A stretch of 25,970 nt of DNA from a virus (IMGVR_UViG_3300017917_002860:1-25970), one strand, 5' to 3'. Numbered from the stretch's first letter, positions 1 through 8,780 are shown. Program-made: numbers and translations. Notes: generated by a model from the letters alone, not told the origin.

Positions 1-918
1 ACCGCCGACACCAAGACAACCGAGGTCATCCCCTGCATAAGCGACGCGGTTCGCATCAAAGCCGTCGCCAAAGTCCCGCATTACACGCAATATCCGTTCG
101 ATACCAATGATCCGTTATGGTCAGAGTTCAACGAAGCGGCTCGCATCGCTATTGCAGAACGAATCGAACCACACGACTTCATCTGCCTAATCGGTGGCAC
201 CGCCCAAAAGCCGATTGCGGATGCCTTCCCTGCCCATATCTCAGTTGAATTTGGTGTTGGTTATGGTGGAGTATTTTCAAAATATCGAGTCTTTGAATCT
301 TATGCTTGGATGCATTCAATCTACGCAGGAAACCAAAGTCCAACATCTGTAGATGGTCGATTCTTTGATGCGGTAATCAACGGTTACCTAGAACCTGAGA
401 TGTTTCCATTAGGTGAAGGTAAAGGAGATTATTATCTCTACATCGGTCGGATTATTGACCGAAAAGGTTACAACATAGCTCAAATGGTTTGTGAGAAATT
501 AGGCAAACGATTGATCTTGGCAGGACCCGGTAAAGGTTCTGGCTATGGTGAGTTTGTTGGATCAGTATCACCTGAAGAACGAGCAGAGTTGATGGGCAAT
601 GCCATAGCAACTTTTGCACCGACTCTTTATATAGAACCATTTGGCAACGTGGTCATTGAATCTCAAGCATGCGGAACTCCAACAATAACAACCGATTGGG
701 GAGCATTTACGGAGACCAACATCGATGGTTTAACTGGTTACAGATGCAGGACTCTGGCTGAATTTATGGAAGCGGCTGAAAAAGTTAAAGATCTTGATAG
801 AAAAAAGATCAGAGACTACGCAGTCCAACGTTATTCACTTGATACAATAGGGAAGCAATACGAAACTTATTTCAAACGGTTATTACTGCTTTGGGGAAGT
901 GGCTGGGATCAACTTTAA
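1..918 (+). CDS. GT4-type glycosyltransferase, 5' end outside the window
   Basis: The frame is open from base 1 to the TAA at 916-918 with no ATG before base 310, so this is a gene cut by the window edge (305 residues seen) and not a 202-residue ORF. The middle holds VFESYAWMH, then a GT-B C-terminal domain: IGRIIDRKG (nucleotide-sugar domain start), ILAGPGKG, and the retaining-enzyme E-x7-E signature in YIEPFGNVVIESQACGTP. It probably transfers a sugar from an NDP-sugar; a virion protein is the likeliest acceptor because the gene abuts the head-tail genes, but a hydroxymethylated DNA base is possible given the modification genes at 17.5-22.5 kb. The first 240 bases are about 55% GC, the rest about 40%. 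Confidence 0.85.
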   Translation, partial: TADTKTTEVIPCISDAVRIKAVAKVPHYTQYPFDTNDPLWSEFNEAARIAIAERIEPHDFICLIGGTAQKPIADAFPAHISVEFGVGYGGVFSKYRVFESYAWMHSIYAGNQSPTSVDGRFFDAVINGYLEPEMFPLGEGKGDYYLYIGRIIDRKGYNIAQMVCEKLGKRLILAGPGKGSGYGEFVGSVSPEERAELMGNAIATFAPTLYIEPFGNVVIESQACGTPTITTDWGAFTETNIDGLTGYRCRTLAEFMEAAEKVKDLDRKKIRDYAVQRYSLDTIGKQYETYFKRLLLLWGSGWDQL

Positions 919-927
919 GGAGTAAAC

Positions 928-1128
928 ATGGCAGCAACAATGCAATCTCGCGCCCTAACTCCAACTAAAATGTTGCCATATCCATCAATGGCATCCAACA
1001 TCCAGCATTTTGCATATAATGAACCTGGCGTAATCTACAACAACAAAGATTTTACTTACCAATACACCGCATATCGAGGCAACGCACTTCCTCGTAATAG
1101 ACGAGGCGTAGTTATGGAGAGCAAATAA
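928..1128 (+). CDS. Small virion-region protein, unknown function
   Basis: A 66-residue protein with a good ribosome site (AAGGAG, 6 bases before ATG). Its stop overlaps the next ATG by one base (taATG). It has no membrane segment or Cys pairs; it is rich in Asn, Tyr and Arg, with NEPGVIYNNKDFTYQYTAYRG in the middle split by no obvious domain boundary. Position between the glycosyltransferase and the connector gene suggests a head or neck accessory protein. I do not recognise the family. Confidence 0.75.
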   Translation: MAATMQSRALTPTKMLPYPSMASNIQHFAYNEPGVIYNNKDFTYQYTAYRGNALPRNRRGVVMESK

Positions 1129-1973
1129 TGGCAGTATATGACTTAGGTGACGTTGTTCCATTAGGCGTCAAAATTACCGATGCAAATGGTAATTTAGCCA
1201 ATGCAACAGTAGTGACTTGCACGATTACTTTGCCTGATGGATCATCTGCAACTCCAACTGTTACTAATACCCAAACCGGTATTTACGATACCGATTACAC
1301 ACCTACAATGTATGGACGCTACGCTGTCCGCTGGGTTGCAACAGGAACAAATGCATCTGCATATGCCGACGAGTTTACTGTACGAGACTTTACTGATCTT
1401 GGAATTGTCTCACTTGATGAAGTAAAAGCACATCTAAATATACCTGCAACTAATACAAATAACGACGAAGAGATCCGTCGATTTATGGATGCTGCACAAG
1501 ATCTTGCAGAAAACTATGTTGGTTGTGTGCTTGGACGTAAAACATTTTCTAGTGAAAAATATGATGGCAACACCGATATTCTACGTATTAGAAATCCACG
1601 CGTTATCTCTGTTACCAGCGTTTATGAAAATGGAGTTTTGCTAACTAACGCAGACTACATGGTTGATCCAACAGGTCAACGTTTGTATCGTCTTGCCAGT
1701 GGAACCTTAAATGTACCAAATTGGTATGGAGTGTGGGCTCCTGGAGTACAAAATATTGTAGTTACATATGTTTCAGGATTTGTTATTCCACCACCATCTG
1801 CAAAGCAAGGTGTTCTAGAGATCATTCGTCATCTATGGCAAACACAACGTGGACCAACGTCTGTTGTTGGTCGTAATCAATCAGGTGATGATTTCTACCA
1901 GACACCTACATATTCATTGCCACGTCGAGCAATGGAATTGCTTGATCCAGTATCTCTACCAGGACTTGCATAA
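1128..1973 (+). CDS. Head-tail connector (gp6-like) with N-terminal Ig-like domain
   Basis: 281 residues in two parts. Residues 1-88 look like a bacterial Ig-like beta-sandwich (alternating beta strands, TGIYDTDYTPTMYGRYAVRW near its end). Residues about 91-281 match the phage gp6-like connector pattern: SLDEVKAHLNIP, then a helix beginning with DEEIRRFMDAAQDLAENYVG, and a tail with VLEIIRHLWQTQRGP. Connectors of this family form the ring that joins the portal to the tail. Starts at the base where the previous gene stops and hands over to the next by the same taATG one-base overlap, so the genes are translated together. The Ig-like domain could be surface exposed and bind host glycans. Confidence 0.75.
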   Translation: MAVYDLGDVVPLGVKITDANGNLANATVVTCTITLPDGSSATPTVTNTQTGIYDTDYTPTMYGRYAVRWVATGTNASAYADEFTVRDFTDLGIVSLDEVKAHLNIPATNTNNDEEIRRFMDAAQDLAENYVGCVLGRKTFSSEKYDGNTDILRIRNPRVISVTSVYENGVLLTNADYMVDPTGQRLYRLASGTLNVPNWYGVWAPGVQNIVVTYVSGFVIPPPSAKQGVLEIIRHLWQTQRGPTSVVGRNQSGDDFYQTPTYSLPRRAMELLDPVSLPGLA

Positions 1974-2431
1974 TGGCAACAGAAGCAGGCGAGGGTTTAA
2001 TCGATGCAATGGTGACTGCATTTAGATCTGCTTCATCATTATCAGATGTTACCGTATACGATGGTCCTGAAATTGACTCATCTGATCCATTAGTTTGGTT
2101 AGCTGTAGGTCATGACGGAACTGAAGATGGTGACGTTGTTGCCATAAATTCAACAAATCAGTACAACCAATTGGGTGCCAAAAAGATGTTTGAAGAAGGC
2201 ACTATAAATTGCGTACTTGATGTTTGGAATGGCGACGTAAATATTTCTGAACTAAGATCTCAGGCTCGAACATATATGTCAGCAATTGACACAATTATTC
2301 GAACTGATCCATCTTTTGGTGGGGTTGTACTATTCTCTGGACTATCATCTCAGGTTCTTAGTTATTCTCAAACCAACCAAGGTGCAGAAGTAAAAATAGT
2401 TTTTACTGTTTATTACAAGGCCAGAACATAG
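1973..2431 (+). CDS. Tail terminator / tail completion protein
   Basis: 152 residues, alpha/beta, without signal or membrane segments. N-terminal helix GEGLIDAMVTAFRSA followed by VTVYDGPEI, then a pattern of strands, RSQARTYMSAIDTIIRTDP helix and a C-terminal strand VKIVFTVYYKART: the overall layout of tail-terminator or neck proteins, which cap the tail tube and join it to the connector. Identification rests on size, secondary-structure pattern and position between connector and tail tube; sequence similarity alone would not settle it. Confidence 0.6.
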   Translation: MATEAGEGLIDAMVTAFRSASSLSDVTVYDGPEIDSSDPLVWLAVGHDGTEDGDVVAINSTNQYNQLGAKKMFEEGTINCVLDVWNGDVNISELRSQARTYMSAIDTIIRTDPSFGGVVLFSGLSSQVLSYSQTNQGAEVKIVFTVYYKART

Positions 2432-2440
2432 GAGCAAATA

Positions 2441-2629
2441 ATGGCAAAAGTAAAAAATGTTTCATCGCTAGGCGACCTAATTGTTCCTAGCCTTGGACTT
2501 GAAGTAAAAGCAGGTGAAGTGATTGAAGTTTCATCAGAAGCTGCAGAATCATTACTTGCACAACCGGACAATTGGGCGGCCGCCGATAAAGCAGCCGTTT
2601 CAGTAACCCCATCTGAAATAGGAGAATAA
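2441..2629 (+). CDS. Small tail-region protein, unknown function
   Basis: 62 residues, ribosome site GGAG six to seven bases before ATG. The protein reads as two or three short beta strands (DLIVPSLGLEVKAGEVIEV) then a helix (SEAAESLLAQP) and an Asn-Trp. I know this kind of short sequence in many actinophages just before the major tail protein; its role is not established. It could be a small tube or neck accessory subunit. Confidence 0.7.
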   Translation: MAKVKNVSSLGDLIVPSLGLEVKAGEVIEVSSEAAESLLAQPDNWAAADKAAVSVTPSEIGE

Positions 2630-2632
2630 TAA

Positions 2633-3610
2633 ATGGCTATCGGCTCTGGTATTGGTTCGCAATTAGGTATTGCGGCCGAAACAACTTTTAATACCCCAGT
2701 AACGGTTTCTCGTTTTTATGAATTCACCAACGAATCTCTAAACTACAGTAAGAAAACTGCAGTCGGAATGGGGCTTCGTGCTGGTGGACAACTTCCTCGT
2801 TCACAACGTCGCGTTGTTACAACGACAGAAGTTAAAGGCGAAGTAAATCTAGATCTTCCAACTCGTGGACTTGGTCTATTGCTTTCATTAGCAACTGGAT
2901 CAGCACCATCACCAACAACAGTGGCAAGTGGCGTTTACAGCTACACATTTACACTTGCAGATCTTGCAGGTAAATCATTTACCACACAAGTTGGTGTTCC
3001 ACAATACGGCGGAACAGTTACACCAAAAACAATCAGTGGTTGCAAGGTAGATGGTTTTGAACTTGCAGTAACTTCTGGTGGTTTAGCAACAGGTAAGTTT
3101 ACAATTGATGCTGCAGGTTTCACAACTGCAACAGCATTAGCAACTGCTTCATATTCTGCAGCTACCAACATCTTTCACTTTGCTCAAGGAGCAATTACAG
3201 TTGATGGATCGTCTGTAGCAAATATCAAAGACTTCTCTATGAAGGTAGAGAATACTCTTAAAGATGACCGCTATAACTTAGGTGCTGCAGGACTTAAGGC
3301 TGAGCAAGTAATCAATGGTTTCCGTAAGATCACAGGTAAGATCACCGCAGAATTTACAGATACCACACTATTGACAAAGTTTATCAATGATACTGCAACT
3401 GGTTTGGCATTGACTTTCACTGGCAATACCATTTCAAGCACTTACAAAGAGACATTGTCAATTACTCTTTCAGCTGTAAAGTTTGATGGAGACACTCCAC
3501 AAGTTGGTGGACCTGAAGTAATCGATGTCAACTTCTCATTTGAAGCATATGACAACGGAACAGATCAACCACTAACAATCGTATACCAGACAGCAGATTC
3601 ATCACTTTAA
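2633..3610 (+). CDS. Major tail protein (tail tube)
   Basis: 325 residues, Thr/Gly/Val-rich beta protein typical of siphovirus tail tubes. The start (GSGIGSQLGIAAETTFNTPV) with the following RFYEFTNESL is characteristic of tube proteins; RRVVTTTEVKGEVNLDLPTRG and the C-terminal EVIDVNFSFEAYDNGTDQPL fit the strand that packs against the next ring. Longer than the minimal tube fold of about 150-200 residues, so an extra domain (about residues 100-230) likely decorates the tail. It sits where the tube gene belongs, upstream of chaperones and tape measure. Its stop overlaps the next ATG (taATG). Confidence 0.8.
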   Translation: MAIGSGIGSQLGIAAETTFNTPVTVSRFYEFTNESLNYSKKTAVGMGLRAGGQLPRSQRRVVTTTEVKGEVNLDLPTRGLGLLLSLATGSAPSPTTVASGVYSYTFTLADLAGKSFTTQVGVPQYGGTVTPKTISGCKVDGFELAVTSGGLATGKFTIDAAGFTTATALATASYSAATNIFHFAQGAITVDGSSVANIKDFSMKVENTLKDDRYNLGAAGLKAEQVINGFRKITGKITAEFTDTTLLTKFINDTATGLALTFTGNTISSTYKETLSITLSAVKFDGDTPQVGGPEVIDVNFSFEAYDNGTDQPLTIVYQTADSSL

Positions 3611-4137
3611 TGGCCGATAACGTCGATTATGATGTCAGCGAGTTTGTAAAGTTCTACAAAGCTGTCGGAAATATTGACGTGGAGTTAAAAAAACAACTCC
3701 GTAAAGCCATTATGGAATCTACAAAACCTATTGTCCAAGATGTAAGATCTACGGTTCTCGCCTTGCCTTCTAAACGTTCTGTTACAAGTACGCGTAAAAA
3801 GAAAGGCGAGACCTTAGGTCTTAGAGCTTCAATTGCTGCAGCCACAAAATCAGAATTTGATGGCAATGCAAAACGAGGTGCACTTGTTCGTATCAAAGTA
3901 TCTGGCAGTAGGTTTCAAGCAGTAAGCGGACGATATAGAACACTTCCAAGATATTTAGAAGGACGCACAAAGAAAGTCTGGAGACACCCAGTTTTTGGAA
4001 ATAAAGAAGTCTGGGTAAGTCAAAATTCTAAGCCATATTTGTTTAATACCGTATTAAAATACCGTGATGCAGTAGAAAGATCTATTGCAAAAGCCGTGGA
4101 CGACACACTACAAACTATAGACAACAAAGTAGATTAA
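3610..4137 (+). CDS. HK97 gp10-like neck/minor tail protein
   Basis: 175 residues, strongly basic, beginning with a helix (VKFYKAVGNIDVELKKQLRKAIMEST) and ending with SKPYLFNTVLKYRDAVERSI and another helix. This is the layout of HK97 gp10-like proteins, which take part in the head-tail interface or tail completion. In most siphoviruses this gene precedes the terminator and tube genes; here it follows the tube, as in several actinophages. Overlaps the tube gene by one base. Confidence 0.55.
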   Translation: MADNVDYDVSEFVKFYKAVGNIDVELKKQLRKAIMESTKPIVQDVRSTVLALPSKRSVTSTRKKKGETLGLRASIAAATKSEFDGNAKRGALVRIKVSGSRFQAVSGRYRTLPRYLEGRTKKVWRHPVFGNKEVWVSQNSKPYLFNTVLKYRDAVERSIAKAVDDTLQTIDNKVD

Positions 4138-4149
4138 CAGGGAGAAAAA

Positions 4150-4530
4150 ATGCCACTAAAATTAAGAGGCAAAACATACGTAATTCCTAATGAAGGAAAT
4201 CAACCAGCACCAACTGGATCAGAGATCATTGAGATTGAAAATACTTTTGGTTTAGATGGATTACGTTTGTTGGCTTCGTTGCAACCAAAAGCAATTGAAG
4301 TTAAAGGTTATACAAAGACAAAAGCTTTATACGCAATTACCTGGATCACTCTAAGACGAGCAGGACACGTTGTTTCATTAGATGATGTATTGAATGAATA
4401 CAACATTGAAGAAATTGCAAATGGATTTATTGATGACCCAAAAGAAATAACCGAAAGCTTATCCGTGGCGGAGCCTACGGTTTCATCAGAGAACACACCG
4501 CTCTCCTCTGCCACACCTATCCAGGAATAA
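4150..4530 (+). CDS. Tail assembly chaperone, short form (gpG-like)
   Basis: 126 residues, ribosome site AGGGAG before the ATG. It has the position and look of lambda gpG: mixed helical, conserved TKALYAITWITLRRAG then DVLNEYNIEEIANGF, followed by a low-complexity Ser/Thr/Glu tail after residue 98. That tail is read only when the ribosome does not slip at the CCCAAAA at 4437-4443. Chaperones of this type coat the tape measure protein and recruit tube subunits; they are absent from the finished virion. Confidence 0.8.
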   Translation: MPLKLRGKTYVIPNEGNQPAPTGSEIIEIENTFGLDGLRLLASLQPKAIEVKGYTKTKALYAITWITLRRAGHVVSLDDVLNEYNIEEIANGFIDDPKEITESLSVAEPTVSSENTPLSSATPIQE

Positions 4531-4601
4531 CTCCATTTAATATCTGGGACATTGAGTACGAACTTTTAGTAGAATTAGTCAAAGCAGCGCAATCAGAATA
4601 G
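4150..4601 (+). CDS. Tail assembly chaperone, frameshifted long form (gpG-T-like)
   Basis: Joined as 4150-4443 plus 4443-4601 by a -1 frameshift, giving 98 + 52 = 150 residues. The downstream frame is open only from base 4437 (a TGA lies just before, at 4434-4436) to TAG 4599-4601 and has no start codon of its own near its beginning. It encodes GGAYGFIREHTALLCHTYPG then ITPFNIWDIEYELLVELV, the usual end of the T domain (Tyr-Pro-Gly-Ile then a Trp-containing helix). In known systems the G-T fusion binds the tape measure and the tube protein. The reading frame evidence, slippery site and position agree. Confidence 0.85.
4437..4480 (+). promoter_or_regulatory. Programmed -1 frameshift site: CCCAAAA plus downstream hairpin
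   Basis: The heptamer C-CCA-AAA fits the X-XXY-YYZ rule in the zero frame (codons cca at 4438, aaa at 4441). A 7-bp stem follows: CCGTGGC (4463-4469) with GCC-T-ACGG (4473-4480), triloop GGA, one bulged T. The spacer is 19 bases, longer than the usual 5-9, so the hairpin may or may not be the stimulator. The new frame opens at exactly this point. Confidence 0.85.
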
Positions 4602-4608
4602 GAAGATC

Positions 4609-6018
4609 ATGGCAAAAGATACCTCGTTAACGGTCAGTCTTTTTGGTCGTGACATTACTCTGAGCAATGCGCTTGGCAATGCAGGAAAATCAGCACAAAC
4701 TACTGGCGAAAAGATCGATGCTGCAGGTAAAAAAGCTGCAGTTGTTTTCACAGCTGCGTCTGGTGCTGCTTTATTATTTGCCAAAGCCGCAGCCGAAGAT
4801 GAGAAAAGTTCAGTACTTCTTGCCAATCAGTTAAAAAACGTTACAGGTGCAACTAATGATCAGATTGCATCAACTGAAAAATGGATCTCAAAGACCACTT
4901 TAGCTAGTGGTATTGCTGACGATAAACTACGTCCAGCTCTTGCTCGTCTTGTTACTTCTACTAAGAATGTTCAAGAAGCACAAAAGTTGACAAATCTTGC
5001 AATGGAAATTGCAACAGCAAAGCATCTAGACGTTGAAGCAGTAGCAAATGCTCTTGCCAAAGCACATGATGGAAATATGGGTGCATTGAAACGTCTTGGT
5101 GTAAGTTTAGATGAAACAACTATCAAGAACAAAGATTTTGAAGGTGCAGTAAAACAACTTGGTGAAACTTTCAAAGGATCTTTGCAGGCTGAATCTGAAA
5201 CAGCTGCAGGTAAAATGGAACGTATTCAGAATGCAATGAATGAAGCCAAAGAAGCGATTGGTTATGCTTTCCTACCTGCATTAACTTCAGTAGCAAATGT
5301 ATTCAAAGGTCTTGCTCCACTTATCACAGAACATGCTGATCTTCTAGGTAAGATCATGATGGTTGTAATTGGACTATCTGGTGCAGTTGTAGCATTGAAT
5401 TTAGGTTACAAAGCTTATATTGCAATTACTAAAGCCGCTGCGGTTGCTCAAACATTATTAAATGCCGTATTAAGTGCAAACCCAATTGCGTTAGTGGTAA
5501 TTGCCGTTGCAGCACTTGCAGCTGGTTTGATCTACGCATACAAACATTCAGAGACTTTCAGAAATATTGTCAATGGAGCTTTTGAAGCAGTAAAAGAAAC
5601 CGCTAAAAGCGTTGCAGAATTTATTGGAAATGTTTTCAAGACTGTATTTGGTGGAGTTAAGTTATATATCAACACCATCATTTCATTAGCAAATCTTGCA
5701 ATTAGCGCACTAAATAATATCCACGTAAAAGTACCAAGTTGGGTACCGCTAGTTGGTGGAAAAGAATTTGGTTTTTCATTGCCACAAATTCCAAAACTTG
5801 CTGAAGGTGGAATTGTAAGCAGACCAACTCTTGCAATGATTGGTGAAGCAGGCCCTGAAGCAGTTGTACCACTTAAAAAGGGTGGATTAACTACACCGAT
5901 CAATATTTATGTAAGCGGATCTGTAATTACTGAAAGAGATCTTGCAATTAAAGTACGCGATGAAATGGCTCAATTGCTACGTCGCAAAGGTGCTCCAATT
6001 AGTGCGTTAGGACTATAA
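4609..6018 (+). CDS. Tape measure protein
   Basis: 469 residues, largely helical and Ala/Lys-rich. N-terminal half is predicted coiled coil and begins after a short beta stretch (TVSLFGRDITLS); hydrophobic segments lie at about 247-265 and 291-311 and could insert in the host membrane on ejection. The tail carries the familiar tape-measure signature at 399-421 (EGGIVSRPTLAMIGEAGPEA then VVPL). Its length sets tail length; at about 0.15 nm per residue this predicts a short tail of roughly 70 nm. No lytic domain (NlpC, SLT or peptidase) is visible, so wall penetration must rely on another protein. Ribosome site AGGAAG before ATG. Confidence 0.9.
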   Translation: MAKDTSLTVSLFGRDITLSNALGNAGKSAQTTGEKIDAAGKKAAVVFTAASGAALLFAKAAAEDEKSSVLLANQLKNVTGATNDQIASTEKWISKTTLASGIADDKLRPALARLVTSTKNVQEAQKLTNLAMEIATAKHLDVEAVANALAKAHDGNMGALKRLGVSLDETTIKNKDFEGAVKQLGETFKGSLQAESETAAGKMERIQNAMNEAKEAIGYAFLPALTSVANVFKGLAPLITEHADLLGKIMMVVIGLSGAVVALNLGYKAYIAITKAAAVAQTLLNAVLSANPIALVVIAVAALAAGLIYAYKHSETFRNIVNGAFEAVKETAKSVAEFIGNVFKTVFGGVKLYINTIISLANLAISALNNIHVKVPSWVPLVGGKEFGFSLPQIPKLAEGGIVSRPTLAMIGEAGPEAVVPLKKGGLTTPINIYVSGSVITERDLAIKVRDEMAQLLRRKGAPISALGL

Positions 6019-6019
6019 A

Positions 6020-7144
6020 ATGGCAGCATTTGACGGTACAAATGGTCCTATATTAAAACTTCAATTCCTAAAGTCTGGCACTTGGACAAACGTAACCACA
6101 ACAGATGTTAGAAGTATTAAAACAAAACGTGGTAGATCTAGACCAGATCAACAGAATGATCCAGGTCAAGCCGTAATTGTTTTAGATAATAGAACTGGCA
6201 TTTATGATCCAGACTATACTGCAGCAAGTACTTGGGTCGTTAGTGGAGTAAGCATCCTTAAAGCAGGATTGCAAATGCGCATTATCTGGACATGGTCTGG
6301 AGTTGACTATGTTTGGTACGTCGGATACCTGGAAACAACTGATCTTGATTCAGGCTTTGATGCAACTGCAACAATGACGTTTGTCGATGGTCTTTCTTTA
6401 TTGGCAAATGTTCAAGCACCTGCATTGGCAACACCATCATTTTCTGAAACCACAGCAACACGAGTTGGTCGTATGCTGACATATGCCGGTTGGACTGGAT
6501 CATCAAGTTTGACAGGTTCTGTTGTGTTACTTCCAACATCTCAAGATGCTCCTGTGCTTCAAATGATTGAAGAATGCATAAATGCTGAAGCCGGACGTTT
6601 TTATATTAGCTGTGATGGAGTCGCAACATTTGTTCCATTAAGCAATAAATTCAGTCGTGTAACCAGATTACTTCTAAGCGATTCTCGTGCTACAAATACG
6701 GTTGAATATGATTCAATTAAAACTACTCCAGGAACTTACCAGGTCATTAACCAAGCGGTAATAAATAGACCAAGTAAGATCCAATATACATCTAAATACA
6801 CCCCTAGTGTGAATACTTATGGACTTAAATCAAAAACATATACCGCACCGGTTAATTCAAATACAACAGCAAGTAACTTGGCGGCGTATTATTCAAGAGT
6901 ATGGGCAACTCCTACAACTTTAGTTGAGCAAATAGGTTTTGATTCATTTGCTCTAGGAGCTTTATATCCAGATTTTCTTGCACTAGAAATTGGAGATCAG
7001 ATCACTGTTGAAAGAACAACAGTCGATGGAAGATCTTTGACTTATTATCTAGTAGTTGAAGGTTTTACTCATGATATTACAGATAGCAAATGGCGTACTG
7101 AAATACAGACGTCCACTATGAATCCTTACACGATAACACTATAA
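6020..7144 (+). CDS. Minor tail protein, baseplate hub-like
   Basis: 374 residues, starts one base after the tape-measure stop. The N-terminal part has VRSIKTKRGRSRPDQQ and VIVLDNRTGIYDPDY, a pattern I know from actinophage minor tail proteins that follow the tape measure; it is consistent with a Dit/Tal-type hub. It probably forms the tail tip ring that connects the tube to receptor-binding proteins. No enzymatic motif seen. Annotation rests on position and family memory. Confidence 0.65.
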   Translation: MAAFDGTNGPILKLQFLKSGTWTNVTTTDVRSIKTKRGRSRPDQQNDPGQAVIVLDNRTGIYDPDYTAASTWVVSGVSILKAGLQMRIIWTWSGVDYVWYVGYLETTDLDSGFDATATMTFVDGLSLLANVQAPALATPSFSETTATRVGRMLTYAGWTGSSSLTGSVVLLPTSQDAPVLQMIEECINAEAGRFYISCDGVATFVPLSNKFSRVTRLLLSDSRATNTVEYDSIKTTPGTYQVINQAVINRPSKIQYTSKYTPSVNTYGLKSKTYTAPVNSNTTASNLAAYYSRVWATPTTLVEQIGFDSFALGALYPDFLALEIGDQITVERTTVDGRSLTYYLVVEGFTHDITDSKWRTEIQTSTMNPYTITL

Positions 7145-7154
7145 GGGGACTATC

Positions 7155-8780
7155 ATGCCATTAGCACCGCAGATTACAAATACACCTAGCACAATTACGG
7201 TAAATAGTGATTACACAATAAGCAGTGTATCTAATGTGCAGCAAACAACTACGTTTTTCCAAACTACAGCACCAAACGCGGAATCTATTGGTGATCTTTG
7301 GTTTGATACCGATGATGGAAATAAGCAATATCGTTGGGATGGAACTAACTGGGTAAATGCTCAAGATGGAGCAATTGCACAAGCAGCAGCAGACGCGGCC
7401 GCAGCATCTGCAGCAGCATCTGCCGCACAAACATCTGCAAATGGCAAAAACAAAATTACTTATTCAACTTTAGATGCATCTGGATCAGGTACAACCGCAG
7501 GAGATGTTTGGTTTAAGTACACAACTGGTGGAGTCATTACTGCACAATGGACCTGGAACGGATCATCTTGGGTATCAAATACTCTTAATTCTACTGTAAT
7601 TGCAAGCCTAGATGCAGGCAAGATCACTGCAGGTACAATTTCGGTTGCGGTCACATTATCTGCAGCAACCATTACTGGTGGATCAATTGACATAAATACA
7701 GGAACTTTCAAGGTAACAAGCTCTGGCGTTGTAACAATAAGCGCTGGAAGTTTTGATATAAATTCTGGTACATTTAAGGTTACATCACTCGGAGACGTAA
7801 CCATTAAATCAGGAAGTTTTAATATCAATTCAGGTCAGTTTGTTGTAGGAACTGATGGAGCAGTTACAATCAAAGCTGGAAGTATTGACATTAACACCGG
7901 AACTTTCAAAGTAACTACTACCGGAGCTTTAACTGCAACAAGTGCAGATATTACTGGTAAGATCAATGCAACTTCAGGATATATTGGAAGCTCAACATCT
8001 GGTTGGAACTTTACTTCTAGTGGATATTTGTACAATACAGATAGCACAACAATTCTTTATCCAACCACAGCCCCTGGTGGATCTGCAAATACTTATGCTT
8101 TTATTACTAACCGATCTATTTCATGTAACAAAATTCAAGCTAACAGTACTGCAACCGATGCGTTAATTATTTCTGGCGGCGGAACCGTTTCAAAACTTCT
8201 TTATATGGGAGATCTTGAAATTGGAACCACTGCAAATCTTTATGGTGGATATGGTTTAATCACTGACTGGTCACCGAATAATGGATACGATAATAGCGTT
8301 GATCTTGGTCAAGCAACAAGCAATGGTGCATCTCAGAACCGACGTTGGCGTAGACTTTATTCAAACAACACAACAATCAGCACATCAGATATTAGACTTA
8401 AAACTGATATTTCAGATTCACCTCTTGGACTAGATTTTATTAACTCACTACGTCCTGTCAATTACAAGTGGATTGTAGGAAAAAGAGAACCAGTACTAGA
8501 TCAAGACGGAAAACCGGTCATAACAGGTTATGATGATATGGGTAAACCGATCATGGAAATGACCGAAATACCTGGAGTTAGACTTCACTATGGTTTTATT
8601 GCTCAAGAAGTTAAACAAGCATTAGACGCTAGTGGAGTAACTGATTTTGCTGGTTGGGTTCAAGATGATCTAAACGATCCTGATTCTTACCAGTCATTAT
8701 CATATGAGCAATTTATTGCTCCATTAACAAAAGCAGTACAAGAACTATCGGCTAGAGTCAAACAACTAGAGGGGAAGTAA
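7155..8780 (+). CDS. Tail fibre with 22-residue repeats and self-cleaving S74 chaperone
   Basis: 541 residues. Residues 43-69 and 115-141 are two related small modules (GDLWFDTDDG...WDGTNWV; GDVWFKYTTGG...WNGSSWV) joined by an Ala-rich linker (75-95). Residues 176-263 are four 22-residue repeats beginning GS(I/F)(D/N)IN(T/S)G, likely a triple beta-helix shaft. The C-terminus is a peptidase S74 intramolecular chaperone: SDIRLKTDI has Ser411 and Lys416 in the S-D-x-R-x-K arrangement of the catalytic dyad, so cleavage before Ser411 would release a 131-residue trimerisation chaperone. Acts in host receptor recognition. Ribosome site AGGGGA before ATG. Confidence 0.88.
   Translation: MPLAPQITNTPSTITVNSDYTISSVSNVQQTTTFFQTTAPNAESIGDLWFDTDDGNKQYRWDGTNWVNAQDGAIAQAAADAAAASAAASAAQTSANGKNKITYSTLDASGSGTTAGDVWFKYTTGGVITAQWTWNGSSWVSNTLNSTVIASLDAGKITAGTISVAVTLSAATITGGSIDINTGTFKVTSSGVVTISAGSFDINSGTFKVTSLGDVTIKSGSFNINSGQFVVGTDGAVTIKAGSIDINTGTFKVTTTGALTATSADITGKINATSGYIGSSTSGWNFTSSGYLYNTDSTTILYPTTAPGGSANTYAFITNRSISCNKIQANSTATDALIISGGGTVSKLLYMGDLEIGTTANLYGGYGLITDWSPNNGYDNSVDLGQATSNGASQNRRWRRLYSNNTTISTSDIRLKTDISDSPLGLDFINSLRPVNYKWIVGKREPVLDQDGKPVITGYDDMGKPIMEMTEIPGVRLHYGFIAQEVKQALDASGVTDFAGWVQDDLNDPDSYQSLSYEQFIAPLTKAVQELSARVKQLEGK
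7680..7943 (+). repeat. Four 66-bp coding repeats in the tail fibre shaft
   Basis: Protein repeats 176-197, 198-219, 220-241 and 242-263 are each exactly 22 residues (GSIDINTGTFKVT, GSFDINSGTFKVT, GSFNINSGQFVVG, GSIDINTGTFKVT at the starts). Copies 1 and 4 are the most alike. DNA copies have diverged at third positions, so this is old or selected repetition and not a recent slippage event. Such units allow shaft length change by recombination. Confidence 0.8.

Noticed and set aside
310-918. A complete 202-residue protein beginning at ATG 310
   Set aside because: The frame is open from base 1 and encodes conserved glycosyltransferase sequence before base 310; the gene is truncated by the window edge.
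5532-5903. A 123-residue minus-strand ORF
   Set aside because: Antisense to the tape measure gene; strand-bias and composition show it is a shadow.
7680-7943. Periodic 66-bp units as a possible CRISPR or tandem-repeat array
   Set aside because: The period is in frame, copies encode a repeated protein shaft and there are no constant repeats with unique spacers.
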